Assembly (NCBI GenBank): GCA_028875245.1 | Contig: JAPPEU010000049.1 | Span: 1-64,000 of the forward strand | Direction: 5' to 3' | DNA length: 64,000 bases | Source: Chloroflexota bacterium | GTDB lineage: Bacteria > Chloroflexota > Anaerolineae > Aggregatilineales > Phototrophicaceae | Shown here: positions 46,419 through 54,847 of the stretch, in pieces | Numbering within the stretch: the first letter of the stretch is position 1 | How the letters are laid out: every line of letters begins with the position of its first letter | Made by a program: the position numbers and the translations under genes | Notes under the pieces: model-generated | Database searches by the model: none | What the model saw: the letters and a program-made list of their open reading frames with translations, nothing else | What the model was told of the DNA's origin: nothing

Positions 46419-47240
46419 ATGACGCTGTTGACCGCGGAAGATTATCAGCGTTTCCCGGCCGTCGCGCCCGACTGCCGCTACGCTTACGGATCGCACAATC
46501 AGCAATTCGGCGAATTGACGCTGCCGAGCGCGGCGCCGCCCCATCCGGTCATCATCTTGATCCATGGCGGCGGCTACCGCGAGATCTATGACATCGTCCC
46601 GCTGGGAACGGTTGTGGCCGCGCTGGCGGATGCCGGTTTCGCCGTCTGGAATATCGAGTATCGCCGTTTTGGCAACGGCGGCGATTATCCGCAGATGTTT
46701 CACGATGTCGGCGCCGCGGCCGATTATCTGCCGCAAGTCGCGCAAGCCCACAAGCTCGACTTTAGCCGGGTCATCAGCGTGGGACATTCGGCCGGCGGTC
46801 ATCTGGCGCTCTGGCTGGCGGGCCGGCACAAAATCGCGGCATCCAGCCCGCTCTTCGTCAGCGATCCGCTTTCGATTCATGGCGTGCTGGCCCTGGCGCC
46901 CCTCGCTGATGTCAGCGCTGGAAGCGTCGGCGAATTGTCCAGCGACGCTCTGCTGGCCGTCATGGGCGGCACAGCGAGGACAGCGCCCGAAGCCTATCGC
47001 AACGGCTGCCCCGCCAAATTGCTGCCGCTGGGCGCGCGGCAGCGCATCATCGTCGGCTCGGAAGACAAGTCAATGCTGGCCAATGCCAGACGATACAGCG
47101 ATGCTGCGCAAGAAGCTGGCGACGAAGTAGCGCTCCAGGTCATCGCCGGCGCCGGCCATTTTGAGATTGTCGCCGTCGAGACCGCCGCCTGGACGGAAAC
47201 GCGCGCCGCCCTGCTCCAATTGAGCGCGGACCTCGGCTAA
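46419..47240 (+). CDS. Alpha/beta hydrolase (esterase/peptidase-like)
   Basis: This 273-aa alpha/beta hydrolase has the oxyanion-hole block LIHGGGYREI (about residues 47-56), the nucleophile elbow VGHSAGGHLALW (about 122-133) and a catalytic histidine in GAGHFEIV. The HGGG motif is typical of the hormone-sensitive-lipase/esterase group. GAGGAGG lies 8 nt before the ATG at 46419, and the longer frame from 46119 is rejected. No signal peptide. Substrate unknown. Confidence 0.87.
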   Translation: MTLLTAEDYQRFPAVAPDCRYAYGSHNQQFGELTLPSAAPPHPVIILIHGGGYREIYDIVPLGTVVAALADAGFAVWNIEYRRFGNGGDYPQMFHDVGAAADYLPQVAQAHKLDFSRVISVGHSAGGHLALWLAGRHKIAASSPLFVSDPLSIHGVLALAPLADVSAGSVGELSSDALLAVMGGTARTAPEAYRNGCPAKLLPLGARQRIIVGSEDKSMLANARRYSDAAQEAGDEVALQVIAGAGHFEIVAVETAAWTETRAALLQLSADLG

Positions 47241-47314
47241 AGTTGCGATGACCAAGCAGCCAAGTTAGCATTGTTCTTGACTTTGGCAGTGGCCTAGTGG
47301 AAGAGCGGCGCGCA

Positions 47315-47728
47315 ATGATGATAAAGTGACTGGCGCATGTCTGCATCGGCGCAACCGATCTGGCGGAGACGGAGCGCTTTTATGTGGAATCGCTGGGCAT
47401 GGAGAAGGCTTTCGATTTTTTCCGAGCGGGCCACCGCGTCGGCTTTTACCTCAGGGCGGGCCGCTCCACGTTCATCGAAGTCTTCACCGAGAATGAAGCG
47501 CCCGACCTTGAGCGAGCGATCATCAGGCATTTCTGCCTGGAAGTGGAAAACCTGGACGCCGTCTGCGCCGCGCTTGCGGCCAAAGGCGTCGCCGTCAGCG
47601 CAAAGAAGCTGGGTGGCGACGGCGCCTGGCAAGCCTGGATTACGGACCCCAGCGGCGTCCGCATTGAGCTGATGCAATACAACGACGGCAGCAGTCAGTT
47701 CAGCGGCAGGCCGGTGACATTGGATTAG
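47315..47728 (+). pseudogene. Glyoxalase-fold (VOC) protein gene with in-frame TGA at codon 5
   Basis: The reading frame ATG ATG ATA AAG TGA CTG begins at 47315; TGA (47327-47329) interrupts it. Immediately after, the frame codes for LAHVCIGATDLAETERFYVE, the standard first strand and helix of a vicinal-oxygen-chelate domain, continuing to TLD at 47728 with no other break. A one-base CGA-to-TGA change would explain it. A shorter protein could start at a GTG (47384) or CTG (47330), but the first would lose a conserved strand. Either an inactivated gene or a sequencing error. About 136 residues when restored. Confidence 0.75.
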
Positions 47729-47798
47729 ACAATGTGGCTGGCGCGGCTGTGGGCCGGCCGGGCAAGCTGCCGAGGTACGCTGACTATTCGCGCGAGCC

Positions 47799-49880
47799 AT
47801 GAGTTCACCAAATTCCTCAAGCCCCGGTCAAGAAGGCCACGATGAGTATTATGCCAGGACCGTGGTCGTGCCGATGGGCCGGCCGGATACCGCTGCGGAC
47901 ATGCTGCGCATCGCCGGCGGGCTGGCGCACCCGAAAGAAGGTCTGGTGACTGCCCTGGTCATCTCTCTGGGCGATGCCGAACAGACGAACAAAATCAGCA
48001 ATCAGATCAATGATGTGATTGAGGCCTTCCGCCAAACGGACGCCGGCCACCAGGTCGAGGTCCTGACGGAAATCGCGGCCAGCGTGTCGCGGGGCATCCT
48101 GGATGTGGCGCGCGAACGCAACGCCGATGTCATACTGCTCGGTGTACATCGCTCGACGCAGCGCAGCGTGAAACTGGGCACGGTGGTGGAAAATGTCATC
48201 GCCGCCGCGCCTTGCAGCGTGCTGATCTACCGCAGCGCCGAATCCACGGCTTTCCAACGCGTCGTCGTGCCAGTCGACGGGACGTTGCCATCAGCGATGG
48301 CGATGAAACTGGGGGTCAGTTTCGCCTTGCAGCATGGGATTCCGCTGCGGCAAATGAGCATTCAATTCGATTATCATTATGATCCCGAACATGAAGAAGC
48401 GATCAAGCGCACTGCCTCGCAGCTGCCGGGGAAGCAGAACCTGCCAAAGAAGCTGATCCGCGGCCGCCAGCCGGGGCGCGAAATCGTCAATGAGATGACT
48501 GCGGCGGACCTTCTGGTGATGGGCTTCGCGCAGAAAACGGACCTGGAACGGCACATCATCAATGACTTGAGCAATCAACTGCTGAATCAGGCGCCGGGGC
48601 CGGTCATCCTCATTTCACAGCATGAGTGGCATCGGGGCATCCGCGGCTCTATCGAGCACGGGATCGCGCGGCTCAACCCGCAGCTGACGCTGGTCGAGCA
48701 GAATGAGCTGATTTGGAGCGCGGAGAAGAGCGCCGGCGCCAACCTGGATTACATCGTCATGATTGTGCTGTCGGCGGCGCTGGCCACGCTTGGCCTGTTG
48801 ACCAACAGCGTTGCGGTGATCATCGGCGCCATGTTGGTCGCGCCTTTGATGTCGCCCATTTCCGGCTTTTCCACCGGCATGGCGACCGGCATCCTGCGCT
48901 TGACGCGGCGGGCCAGCCTGACGCTTTTCAGCGGGGTGACCCTGGCCCTGCTGATCTCGATCGTGATGGGCGTCCTGCTGCCGATCGACAGCCCCACCGA
49001 CGAGATGCTGGCGCGCGGTAGCCCGAATCTGCTTGATGCCGCCATCGCGCTGGTCTCGGGTTGGGTGGCCGCCTACGCGACGGCGCGCAAAGGCATCCCG
49101 GCCGCGCTGGCTGGCGTGGCAATCGCCGCCGCGTTGATGCCGCCCATCAGCACCGTCGGGCTGGGCATCGCCCTGCGCGATATGGACCTGGCCATCGGCG
49201 CCAACTTGCTGTTTCTGGCAAATATCGCCTTCATCATCGCGGCGCAATACAGCACCTTCTTGTGGATGGGCATGCGTCCTACGGAAGAACGGGAGGGCGT
49301 CACGCTCAATCGATCGCGCGCCTGGTGGATTGTGCTCTTCCTCATCACGCTCGTCGTGCTGGTGGTCTTCGCCCGGCTCGGTTCGCAGGCGATTGACGAG
49401 GCGCATATTCGTGAACGGCTGGAGGCGGAGGCTTTTCATGGCGCGCAGGTCGTGGACTATCAGGTCATTTCGTCGGTGCCGCTGAGTGTGCAGTTTAGCG
49501 TACAGTCCGACCATCAAATTACGCCGGAAGAGGTCGAAGCGGCGCAGATGCTGATCAACGATTTGTACCGGCAAGCGGTGCACCTGACGGTCGTTGCGCG
49601 GCAAGTGGTGCGCCCGTTGGACCCGGTCATGGCGGCGGTTCGCAAGGAATTGCGCGCTGTATTCCCCCGGGCCCAATTCGCTGACCTGTGGATCGAGGAG
49701 GGCGACGGCATCGTTCTGCATGCGATTCTGCAAGATTTCGAAGCGCCAACGCGCAACCAGCTTGAGCAAGCCAGAAGGCGCGTCAGCCAGGTGGTGGATG
49801 CCGACGCGCGCCTCGAAGTGGTCTATCAGCAGAAGCTCGCGGTTGGCTTGCCGGCGGCCATAACCGACGGCGGGGCATGA
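47799..49880 (+). CDS. Fusion of two universal stress protein domains and a DUF389 membrane domain
   Basis: This 693-aa protein begins with a USP-like domain (about residues 12-145; RNADVILLGVHRS) and a second USP-like domain (about 150-275; ADLLVMGFAQ). A DUF389 membrane domain follows from about 300 (VMIVLSAALATLGLLTNSVA, IIGAMLVAPLMSPISGF, AALMPPISTVGLGIAL). The last about 170 residues are soluble. USP domains bind nucleotides; DUF389 function is unknown. This suggests stress or nucleotide-responsive control of a membrane function. Confidence 0.88.
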   Translation: MSSPNSSSPGQEGHDEYYARTVVVPMGRPDTAADMLRIAGGLAHPKEGLVTALVISLGDAEQTNKISNQINDVIEAFRQTDAGHQVEVLTEIAASVSRGILDVARERNADVILLGVHRSTQRSVKLGTVVENVIAAAPCSVLIYRSAESTAFQRVVVPVDGTLPSAMAMKLGVSFALQHGIPLRQMSIQFDYHYDPEHEEAIKRTASQLPGKQNLPKKLIRGRQPGREIVNEMTAADLLVMGFAQKTDLERHIINDLSNQLLNQAPGPVILISQHEWHRGIRGSIEHGIARLNPQLTLVEQNELIWSAEKSAGANLDYIVMIVLSAALATLGLLTNSVAVIIGAMLVAPLMSPISGFSTGMATGILRLTRRASLTLFSGVTLALLISIVMGVLLPIDSPTDEMLARGSPNLLDAAIALVSGWVAAYATARKGIPAALAGVAIAAALMPPISTVGLGIALRDMDLAIGANLLFLANIAFIIAAQYSTFLWMGMRPTEEREGVTLNRSRAWWIVLFLITLVVLVVFARLGSQAIDEAHIRERLEAEAFHGAQVVDYQVISSVPLSVQFSVQSDHQITPEEVEAAQMLINDLYRQAVHLTVVARQVVRPLDPVMAAVRKELRAVFPRAQFADLWIEEGDGIVLHAILQDFEAPTRNQLEQARRRVSQVVDADARLEVVYQQKLAVGLPAAITDGGA

Positions 49881-50002
49881 GGGAAAGAACTCCCCGAGGC
49901 GTGACAAACTTATGGGGCTTCACCACAGACCCGCTACCCCCCTCAGTCCCCCCATAGCAATGGGGGGAAGCGATCTCGGACTGTAGCTCCAGCATATCGG
50001 GC

Positions 50003-50089
50003 TCTGTAGGGGCAAGTCATAGGGTCGCCCGACTCCTGATAGCAGAGCTTTCGAGCGACTTGATAAGCCGCCCCTACGGATTTCGCTAT
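50003..50089. repeat. Family A repeat block
   Basis: TCTGTAGGGGCAAGTCATAG GGTCGCCCG opens the block and CTTGATAAGCCGCCCCTACG ends it. The flank TTTCGCTATGAT matches, inverted, the flanks of copies at 1120 and 61573. Confidence 0.7.
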
Positions 50090-50162
50090 GATTGCAGATG
50101 GAATTTGGTAGGTTCATTAAATAAGAGGAAATGAGGGACGCACTGCTCCAGCATATCGGACT

Positions 50163-50264
50163 CTGTAGGGGCGTTTCGCTGAAACGCCCACGCGTGTGGC
50201 AGTGCGTGCTCGTAGGGCGAGACAAGGATCGCGTAGACACTGACCGTCTCTCGCCCCTACAGAT
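50163..50264. repeat. Family A repeat block
   Basis: CTGTAGGGGCGTTTCGCTGA AACGCCC, then GCGTAGACACTGACCG and CTCTCGCCCCTACAGA. Outer TCTGTAGGGGCG ends are exact inverted repeats. Confidence 0.8.
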
Positions 50265-50334
50265 TTAGATTAGATTGAAGACAGGATTTAATAGGTAAAC
50301 CAAAAATTAGGACAAGCCGTACAAGGCTGCGCGA

Positions 50335-51846
50335 TTATGCTTCGCCGCCGGCCGCGATGCCAGCGCGCAGGACAGCGTCAACCGCCGCATCGCCCGTCGG
50401 CAGCCACTCGGCTTTGACTTCCGAACCCGCCTCGACCAGCAGCTGCATACTGGCGGGAAAATCGCCATCGGCCCGCCAGCTGTGCCGCCGTCCGTACATG
50501 CAGGTCCCCAGCGGCGTGCCGCCATAGCCGTTGCGCCAATCCAGGGGCGGGTCATCATCGGCAGCCAGCAGCACTCTGATGACATCGGCGAAACCGTGAA
50601 AGGCGGCCGCGTGCAGGGGCGTCATCAGATCATCGTCTCGAATATGCAGGTCGAAGCCGAGCGCGGCCATCAGGTCAACAACGTCGGCTTTGGCCGTCCA
50701 GGCGGCGTGGATCAACTGCCGCCGATCGCTTTCCGGCAGCTGTGGCACGATCTGCGGATCCGCCGCGGCCACGCCTTCAGCCGCTTCGCGATCGCCAGCG
50801 GCGCAATAAGCCAGAAGCTGGACATCCGGCGGGCTCCGCTCTATCAGTCCCGCGAATATGTCCGTATGCTCAAATTCCAGGGCGGCTTGATGGGGCGACA
50901 GGCCGGCCGCGTTAAAGGTGTAGACGTATTGATGCGAGCCGTCGGCGGGCGGCGCCAGGTCGTAGCCGGGCTGGTTCACACGCGCGCGGATCGCCTCCGG
51001 ATGCGCCGCCAGCGCCCCCGCCACAAGCGCCTGCTCGCCCAGCATGACGGCGGCGAAAATATCAACCTGCGCGCCTCGCTTGACAAATTCGCGCGCGGCA
51101 TCCAAATTACGCTCGCCCAGCATCCACTGCAACGGCGTCGAGGCATGGTCCAGGTCGCGCGCTTCGGGGTCGGCGCCCCGCTCCAGCAGCCAATCCATCA
51201 CAGCCGGATCGCGGGCATAATGCAGCGGGGTCTTGCCATCACCGCCGCGCTGATTGACGATGGACGGGTCCTGTGCGACGGCGTCTTCGAGCCAATCGAG
51301 CCAGCCTTGTTCGGCCGCCGCGTGTACGGTGATCTGGGCGCCGCGCTCGATTAGCTGGCGAGCCGCTTGGGTTGATGTCACTTCGAGGATGTGGAAATCG
51401 CCCGCCCACCACTGCGACCTGGCATTGATATCGGCGCCGTGCTTGAGCAGGACATCCACGACATCGATATGCTCCTTGACAATGATGAGGGCGGTAGAGC
51501 CAAACCAGAAGTGGGGATCGTCCAGCGTCGATTTCAGCGCGGGCTGCGCCGTCAACAAGGCGTCGAGTTTCCCGGCGTCCTTGGCGTGAACCAGTCCCTT
51601 GAACTGTTCGAGGGCATCGCCGTAATCGCGGTCTTGCAGCTTGAATCGCAGGCGCATCTCGCCCCAGCTTTGGGCGCCGTTCTCGCGGGCGATGACTGTT
51701 TGCGCCTCGCTGAGGGTGAGCGGAAAGGCAGCCGCTTCAGCGCGCGCGCCGTACTTGACCTGCGGCAGCTGCTGATGGATGCGGTCGATGGCGGCGCTGT
51801 CGCCGGCGTGGAAGGCTTCAAGGAGAGTCAAAGCTAATTCATTCAT
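50335..51846 (-). CDS. Ankyrin-repeat protein
   Basis: This 503-aa protein has about eight ankyrin-like repeats in its middle and end, for example VVDVLLKHGADINARS, DGKTPLHYARDPAVMDWLL and LMTPLHAAAFHGFADVIRVL. The N-terminal 100 residues are different. No signal peptide or membrane helix. The ATG at 51846 overlaps the stop of a restored hepT frame (TGATG). Ankyrin repeats bind other proteins; no partner is apparent. Confidence 0.87.
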   Translation of the reverse strand: MNELALTLLEAFHAGDSAAIDRIHQQLPQVKYGARAEAAAFPLTLSEAQTVIARENGAQSWGEMRLRFKLQDRDYGDALEQFKGLVHAKDAGKLDALLTAQPALKSTLDDPHFWFGSTALIIVKEHIDVVDVLLKHGADINARSQWWAGDFHILEVTSTQAARQLIERGAQITVHAAAEQGWLDWLEDAVAQDPSIVNQRGGDGKTPLHYARDPAVMDWLLERGADPEARDLDHASTPLQWMLGERNLDAAREFVKRGAQVDIFAAVMLGEQALVAGALAAHPEAIRARVNQPGYDLAPPADGSHQYVYTFNAAGLSPHQAALEFEHTDIFAGLIERSPPDVQLLAYCAAGDREAAEGVAAADPQIVPQLPESDRRQLIHAAWTAKADVVDLMAALGFDLHIRDDDLMTPLHAAAFHGFADVIRVLLAADDDPPLDWRNGYGGTPLGTCMYGRRHSWRADGDFPASMQLLVEAGSEVKAEWLPTGDAAVDAVLRAGIAAGGEA

Positions 51847-51858
51847 CACAGGTAATCG

Positions 51859-52197
51859 TCAATGATAACTTGCAGTTGCTCTTCGAGGGTGGGCAACTTC
51901 GACTGTGACTGCGCGCCACAGCACGTCAAGATTAATATCGAAGTATGCGTGGGCGAGACGATTGCGCATTCCCTTTATCTGAGCCCAAGCCACATGAGGG
52001 TGCTGCCCCTGCAATTCGTCAGTGACATTGCTAGCGGCTTCACCAACGATTACGACCGCTCGCGCCAAGGCGTATTGTCGCAGTATATCCCGTTCAAACG
52101 CTGAGCGAGTCAGTCCGTCCGCAAACTCGCCAGCATGCTGTGCCGCCTCAAGCATGTGCAGCAATCGCGCGCGGTCATTTTCCTTACTTTTTCTCAT
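51859..52197 (-). CDS. hepT: HepT-like toxin (DUF86) with C-terminal frameshift
   Basis: This 112-aa protein has a HepT domain with the RNase motif RNRLAHAY (R-x4-H-x-Y). After residue 100 the expected C-terminal helix is missing in this frame, which reads VAHPRRATASYH. Removing one base in GAAGTTGCCC (about 51891-51900) gives LPTLEEQLQVIIDDYL ending at TGA 51846-51848, which is the usual HepT end. It is therefore frameshifted near its 3' end. The antitoxin gene mntA precedes it and overlaps by 14 bp. Confidence 0.85.
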   Translation of the reverse strand: MRKSKENDRARLLHMLEAAQHAGEFADGLTRSAFERDILRQYALARAVVIVGEAASNVTDELQGQHPHVAWAQIKGMRNRLAHAYFDINLDVLWRAVTVEVAHPRRATASYH

Positions 52198-52492
52198 AGA
52201 TCAACATGGCGCTATCGACAACTTCCTGCCGAAAATAGCGGCTGAGATCCTGAGCTGTGCGCAAATCAACTTGTTTGCCCAGGATTTCGCTTAACGCTAT
52301 CTCCTGCCCAGCCATTGTGAGCAGCCCCACCGGCGCGCCCGGGACGTACTCCACCAACAAGTCGACATCGCTATCCGGGCATGCGTCGCCGCGCAAAAAC
52401 GAGCCGAACAAAGACAGACGCTTGATTGGCTGCCGTTCGCAATATCTGCGGATTGCCGTTATAGGCAGTTCAATTGAGATTGCATCGCGCAT
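52184..52492 (-). CDS. mntA: MntA-like nucleotidyltransferase antitoxin
   Basis: This 102-aa minimal nucleotidyltransferase has LSLFGSFLRGDA with the GSxxRG-type motif and DSDVDLLVEY with the catalytic acidic pair. Such proteins neutralise HepT by AMPylating it. It overlaps the HepT-like gene by 14 bp, as is usual for MntA-HepT operons. Confidence 0.88.
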   Translation of the reverse strand: MRDAISIELPITAIRRYCERQPIKRLSLFGSFLRGDACPDSDVDLLVEYVPGAPVGLLTMAGQEIALSEILGKQVDLRTAQDLSRYFRQEVVDSAMLIYEKK

Positions 52493-52533
52493 AGGTCAAC
52501 CTCACTTGTCCTAATTGTATTCAACCGCCGGTC

Positions 52534-53466
52534 TCAAGACAACACCCGCCGCAGCACACTCAGATCCACATTGCCGCCGCTGACGACGAGCGCCGTCGTC
52601 AGCCCATCGCGCGGCAGGGCATTATGCAGCGCCGCCGCCAGCGCGACCGCCCCGCCGCCTTCGACCACCCAGCCCTGTTTCTCCAGCAGGAAGCGCATCG
52701 CCGCCGCGATCTGCGCCTCGGAGACCAGCAGCATATCATCGAGAAGACGCCGGCAAATCGGCAAGGTGAGCGAGCCCGCTTCGATGTCGCCGGAGAGGGC
52801 GTCGGCCAGCGTGTCCCAGACCTGCGGCAGGCTTACGCCGTGGAAGGCGTTGTACATGGCCGGCGCTGACTCCGCGTTCACGCCGATGACTTCGATCGCG
52901 GGATTGAGTTCCTTGACGGCAATGGCGACGCCGGCGATCAAACCACCCCCGCTGACGGGCGCGACGACGCGCTGGACATCGGGCAGCAGCTGCAGGATCT
53001 CGACCCCGATTGTGCCGGCGCCGGCGATCACCTGAGCGTCGTTGTAGGGCGAGATCCAGGTCCCTCCCTCGCGGGCGCGGCGCAGGGCTTCCGCTTCGGC
53101 TTCGTCGTAGGTATCGCCGAATAGAACCGCCTCCGCGCCATAACGTTTGACATTGCCAACTTTTTTCTTGGGCGTGCCACGCGGCATCAGGATTTGGGCC
53201 GAGGCGCCGGTCAGATGCGCGGCATAGGCGACCGCGCCGGCGTGATTGCCCGACGAGGCGGCGATGATGCCCCGCGCGCGCGCTTCCTCGCTCAGTGACA
53301 GGATCGCGTTTAATGCGCCGCGAATTTTGAATGAATGCGTTTTGTTGGCGTTCTCCAGCTTGAGCCAGACCTTGTCGCCCAGTTCCGGCGCGTCTTCCAG
53401 CGGGGTCGGGGGGAGATAGGGCGCCAGGCCTTGACCGGCGCGGATAATATCGCCCAGGGTCACCAT
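52534..53466 (-). CDS. Threonine/serine dehydratase-like PLP enzyme
   Basis: This 310-aa fold-type II PLP enzyme has the cofactor lysine in HSFKIRGALN (about residues 44-53), SSGNHAGAVAYAA and the phosphate-binding SGGGLIAGVA. It is a relative of the protein at 7363-8325 but the two are clearly different sequences. Without an ACT domain it is likely catabolic threonine/serine dehydratase or serine racemase. Ends 3 bp before the sugar-isomerase-like gene's stop side, sharing direction with it. Confidence 0.86.
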   Translation of the reverse strand: MVTLGDIIRAGQGLAPYLPPTPLEDAPELGDKVWLKLENANKTHSFKIRGALNAILSLSEEARARGIIAASSGNHAGAVAYAAHLTGASAQILMPRGTPKKKVGNVKRYGAEAVLFGDTYDEAEAEALRRAREGGTWISPYNDAQVIAGAGTIGVEILQLLPDVQRVVAPVSGGGLIAGVAIAVKELNPAIEVIGVNAESAPAMYNAFHGVSLPQVWDTLADALSGDIEAGSLTLPICRRLLDDMLLVSEAQIAAAMRFLLEKQGWVVEGGGAVALAAALHNALPRDGLTTALVVSGGNVDLSVLRRVLS

Positions 53467-53469
53467 CGG

Positions 53470-54366
53470 CTAGAGACCGATGCTCCGCAAGTACTCACGG
53501 TTGCGCGTTGCCGATTCGAGCGGCGCGCCCATACCCGGCAAGACATCCTGTTCAACCACGATCCAACTGTCGTATCCAATCTCTTCAAGCTCGGCAAGCA
53601 CGCCGGGGAAATCGACATCGCCCCGCCCCAACTCGGGGAAGATGCCCTGCCCCACCGATTGCGGGCCATCCCATTCATGCAGCCGCGACTGCTCGTGCAC
53701 GGCCGGGTCATGATCTTTGAAATGCACGTACCAGATGCGCCCGGCAAATTGCCGGATGCCGTTCAGTGGATCGCCGCCGCCGAAAGCCCAGTGGCCGGTA
53801 TCAAAAACAAGCCCGACGACTTCGTCGTCAGTCATTTCCAGAATGCGCTCGGTTTCGGCCGGGGTTTCGATCCAGGTGCCGGTGTGATGATGCAGGACGG
53901 AACGCAAGCCGGTTTCGTCCATCACGCGGCGGGCCGCATGATCCGCGCCCGCGGCGAAAACGCGCCAGCCCTCGGCGTCCAGGCTCATCGCCGGTGTGAT
54001 GCGCCCGGAATTCAAGCTGCGCATGGGATTGGTGTAGGGGTCGGGCCCCAGCACCACCAGCGCCTCCGTTCCGCCGACGGCGGCCAGCAGTTCCGCCGTT
54101 CGCAGGCAGGCTTCGGTGCTCTCATCATGCCGGTTCGCGTCCTGAAAATTCACGTTGACCCAAGACCCCAACAACTTCAAGTCGCGCGCTTTCAGCTCCG
54201 CGCACAGCTTCCCCGGGTCGGTCGGCATGAAGCCCCAGTCGCCCAGCTCGGTACCGGCGTAACCGCTGGCGGCGATCTCGTCCAGGACGCGGGAGTAATC
54301 GTAGCGCTCGCCTTCGATGTTTTCGATCACACCCCAGGAGCAGGGCGCGTTGGCCACCTGTATCAT
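53470..54366 (-). CDS. Sugar phosphate isomerase/epimerase-like TIM barrel (IolE-like)
   Basis: The product is 298 aa and begins [15 protein letters not shown], followed by [20 protein letters not shown]. This is the AP-endonuclease-2-like TIM-barrel group that includes inosose dehydratase IolE and hydroxypyruvate isomerase. Late conserved glutamate and histidine blocks include HHHTGTWIE and DTGHWAFGG, and HDPAVHEQ near the end. The ATG at 54366 has GGAGGAATCC upstream. The dehydratase gene follows after 3 bp, so the two are co-transcribed. Function at substrate level is not certain. Confidence 0.84.
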   Translation of the reverse strand: MIQVANAPCSWGVIENIEGERYDYSRVLDEIAASGYAGTELGDWGFMPTDPGKLCAELKARDLKLLGSWVNVNFQDANRHDESTEACLRTAELLAAVGGTEALVVLGPDPYTNPMRSLNSGRITPAMSLDAEGWRVFAAGADHAARRVMDETGLRSVLHHHTGTWIETPAETERILEMTDDEVVGLVFDTGHWAFGGGDPLNGIRQFAGRIWYVHFKDHDPAVHEQSRLHEWDGPQSVGQGIFPELGRGDVDFPGVLAELEEIGYDSWIVVEQDVLPGMGAPLESATRNREYLRSIGL

Positions 54367-54847
54367 GGATTCCTCCGCCGCTGATAAGCGCGAGACCAGC
54401 AGAACTTGCGCCAGAGTATAGCACTTATCATTAGCGCGGCAAGCATTGCAAAGGCCCCAGGGAGCGGTAAATCGCATCAACTTGAAATGGCGCTGAAATC
54501 AACTACTTTCCCCACAACTTTCGTAATCTGTAGGGGCGATTCTGTGAATCGCCCAAAGTTATGGTCGTGGATGTTCGGGCGACACACAGCCGCGCGTAGA
54601 CACTGCGGTCCTGTCGCCCCTACAGAAACCGATTGACGTGTCCAAATGCGTTAGCGCCAAGTCTCGATATGCACGCAGCCATGGTGAAAATGCCATGATA
54701 AGTTCGCAGCAGGCAATAGCGCCGCGATAGTCTGCATTTTCGCAGCCGCTCGCCACAGCGATTTCGCCCTGTGAATCATGCGGCCGCAGGGCTAAAATCC
54801 GCCTGTTTGCAGGACGCATTCGGAACAGGAAGGAGGGCGTCGCCCCG
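54367..54847. other. Divergent intergenic region with a repeat block
   Basis: This 481-bp region contains one family A block (54528-54625). A weak -10 TAAAAT (54793-54798) and AGGAGGGCG (54830-54838) precede the aminotransferase gene. No other gene seen. Confidence 0.5.
54528..54625. repeat. Family A repeat block
   Basis: CTGTAGGGGCGATTCTGTGA ATCGCCC opens it; GCGCGTAGACACTGCGGTCC and GTCGCCCCTACAG close it. Ends are exact inverted repeats. Confidence 0.8.

Larger units (their letters stand above)
49881..50334. other. Repeat-rich intergenic region between convergent genes
   Basis: This 454-bp gap has no recognised gene. It holds a C-rich family B-like stretch (49928-49970), a near-perfect 28-bp direct repeat (49986-50013 and 50145-50172) and two family A blocks (50003-50089, 50163-50264). 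Confidence 0.7.

Noticed and set aside
48615..49907. A 430-codon frame antisense to the USP-DUF389 gene
   Set aside because: Rich in His, Arg, Asp and Gln as expected for antisense of GC-rich hydrophobic coding; no motif.
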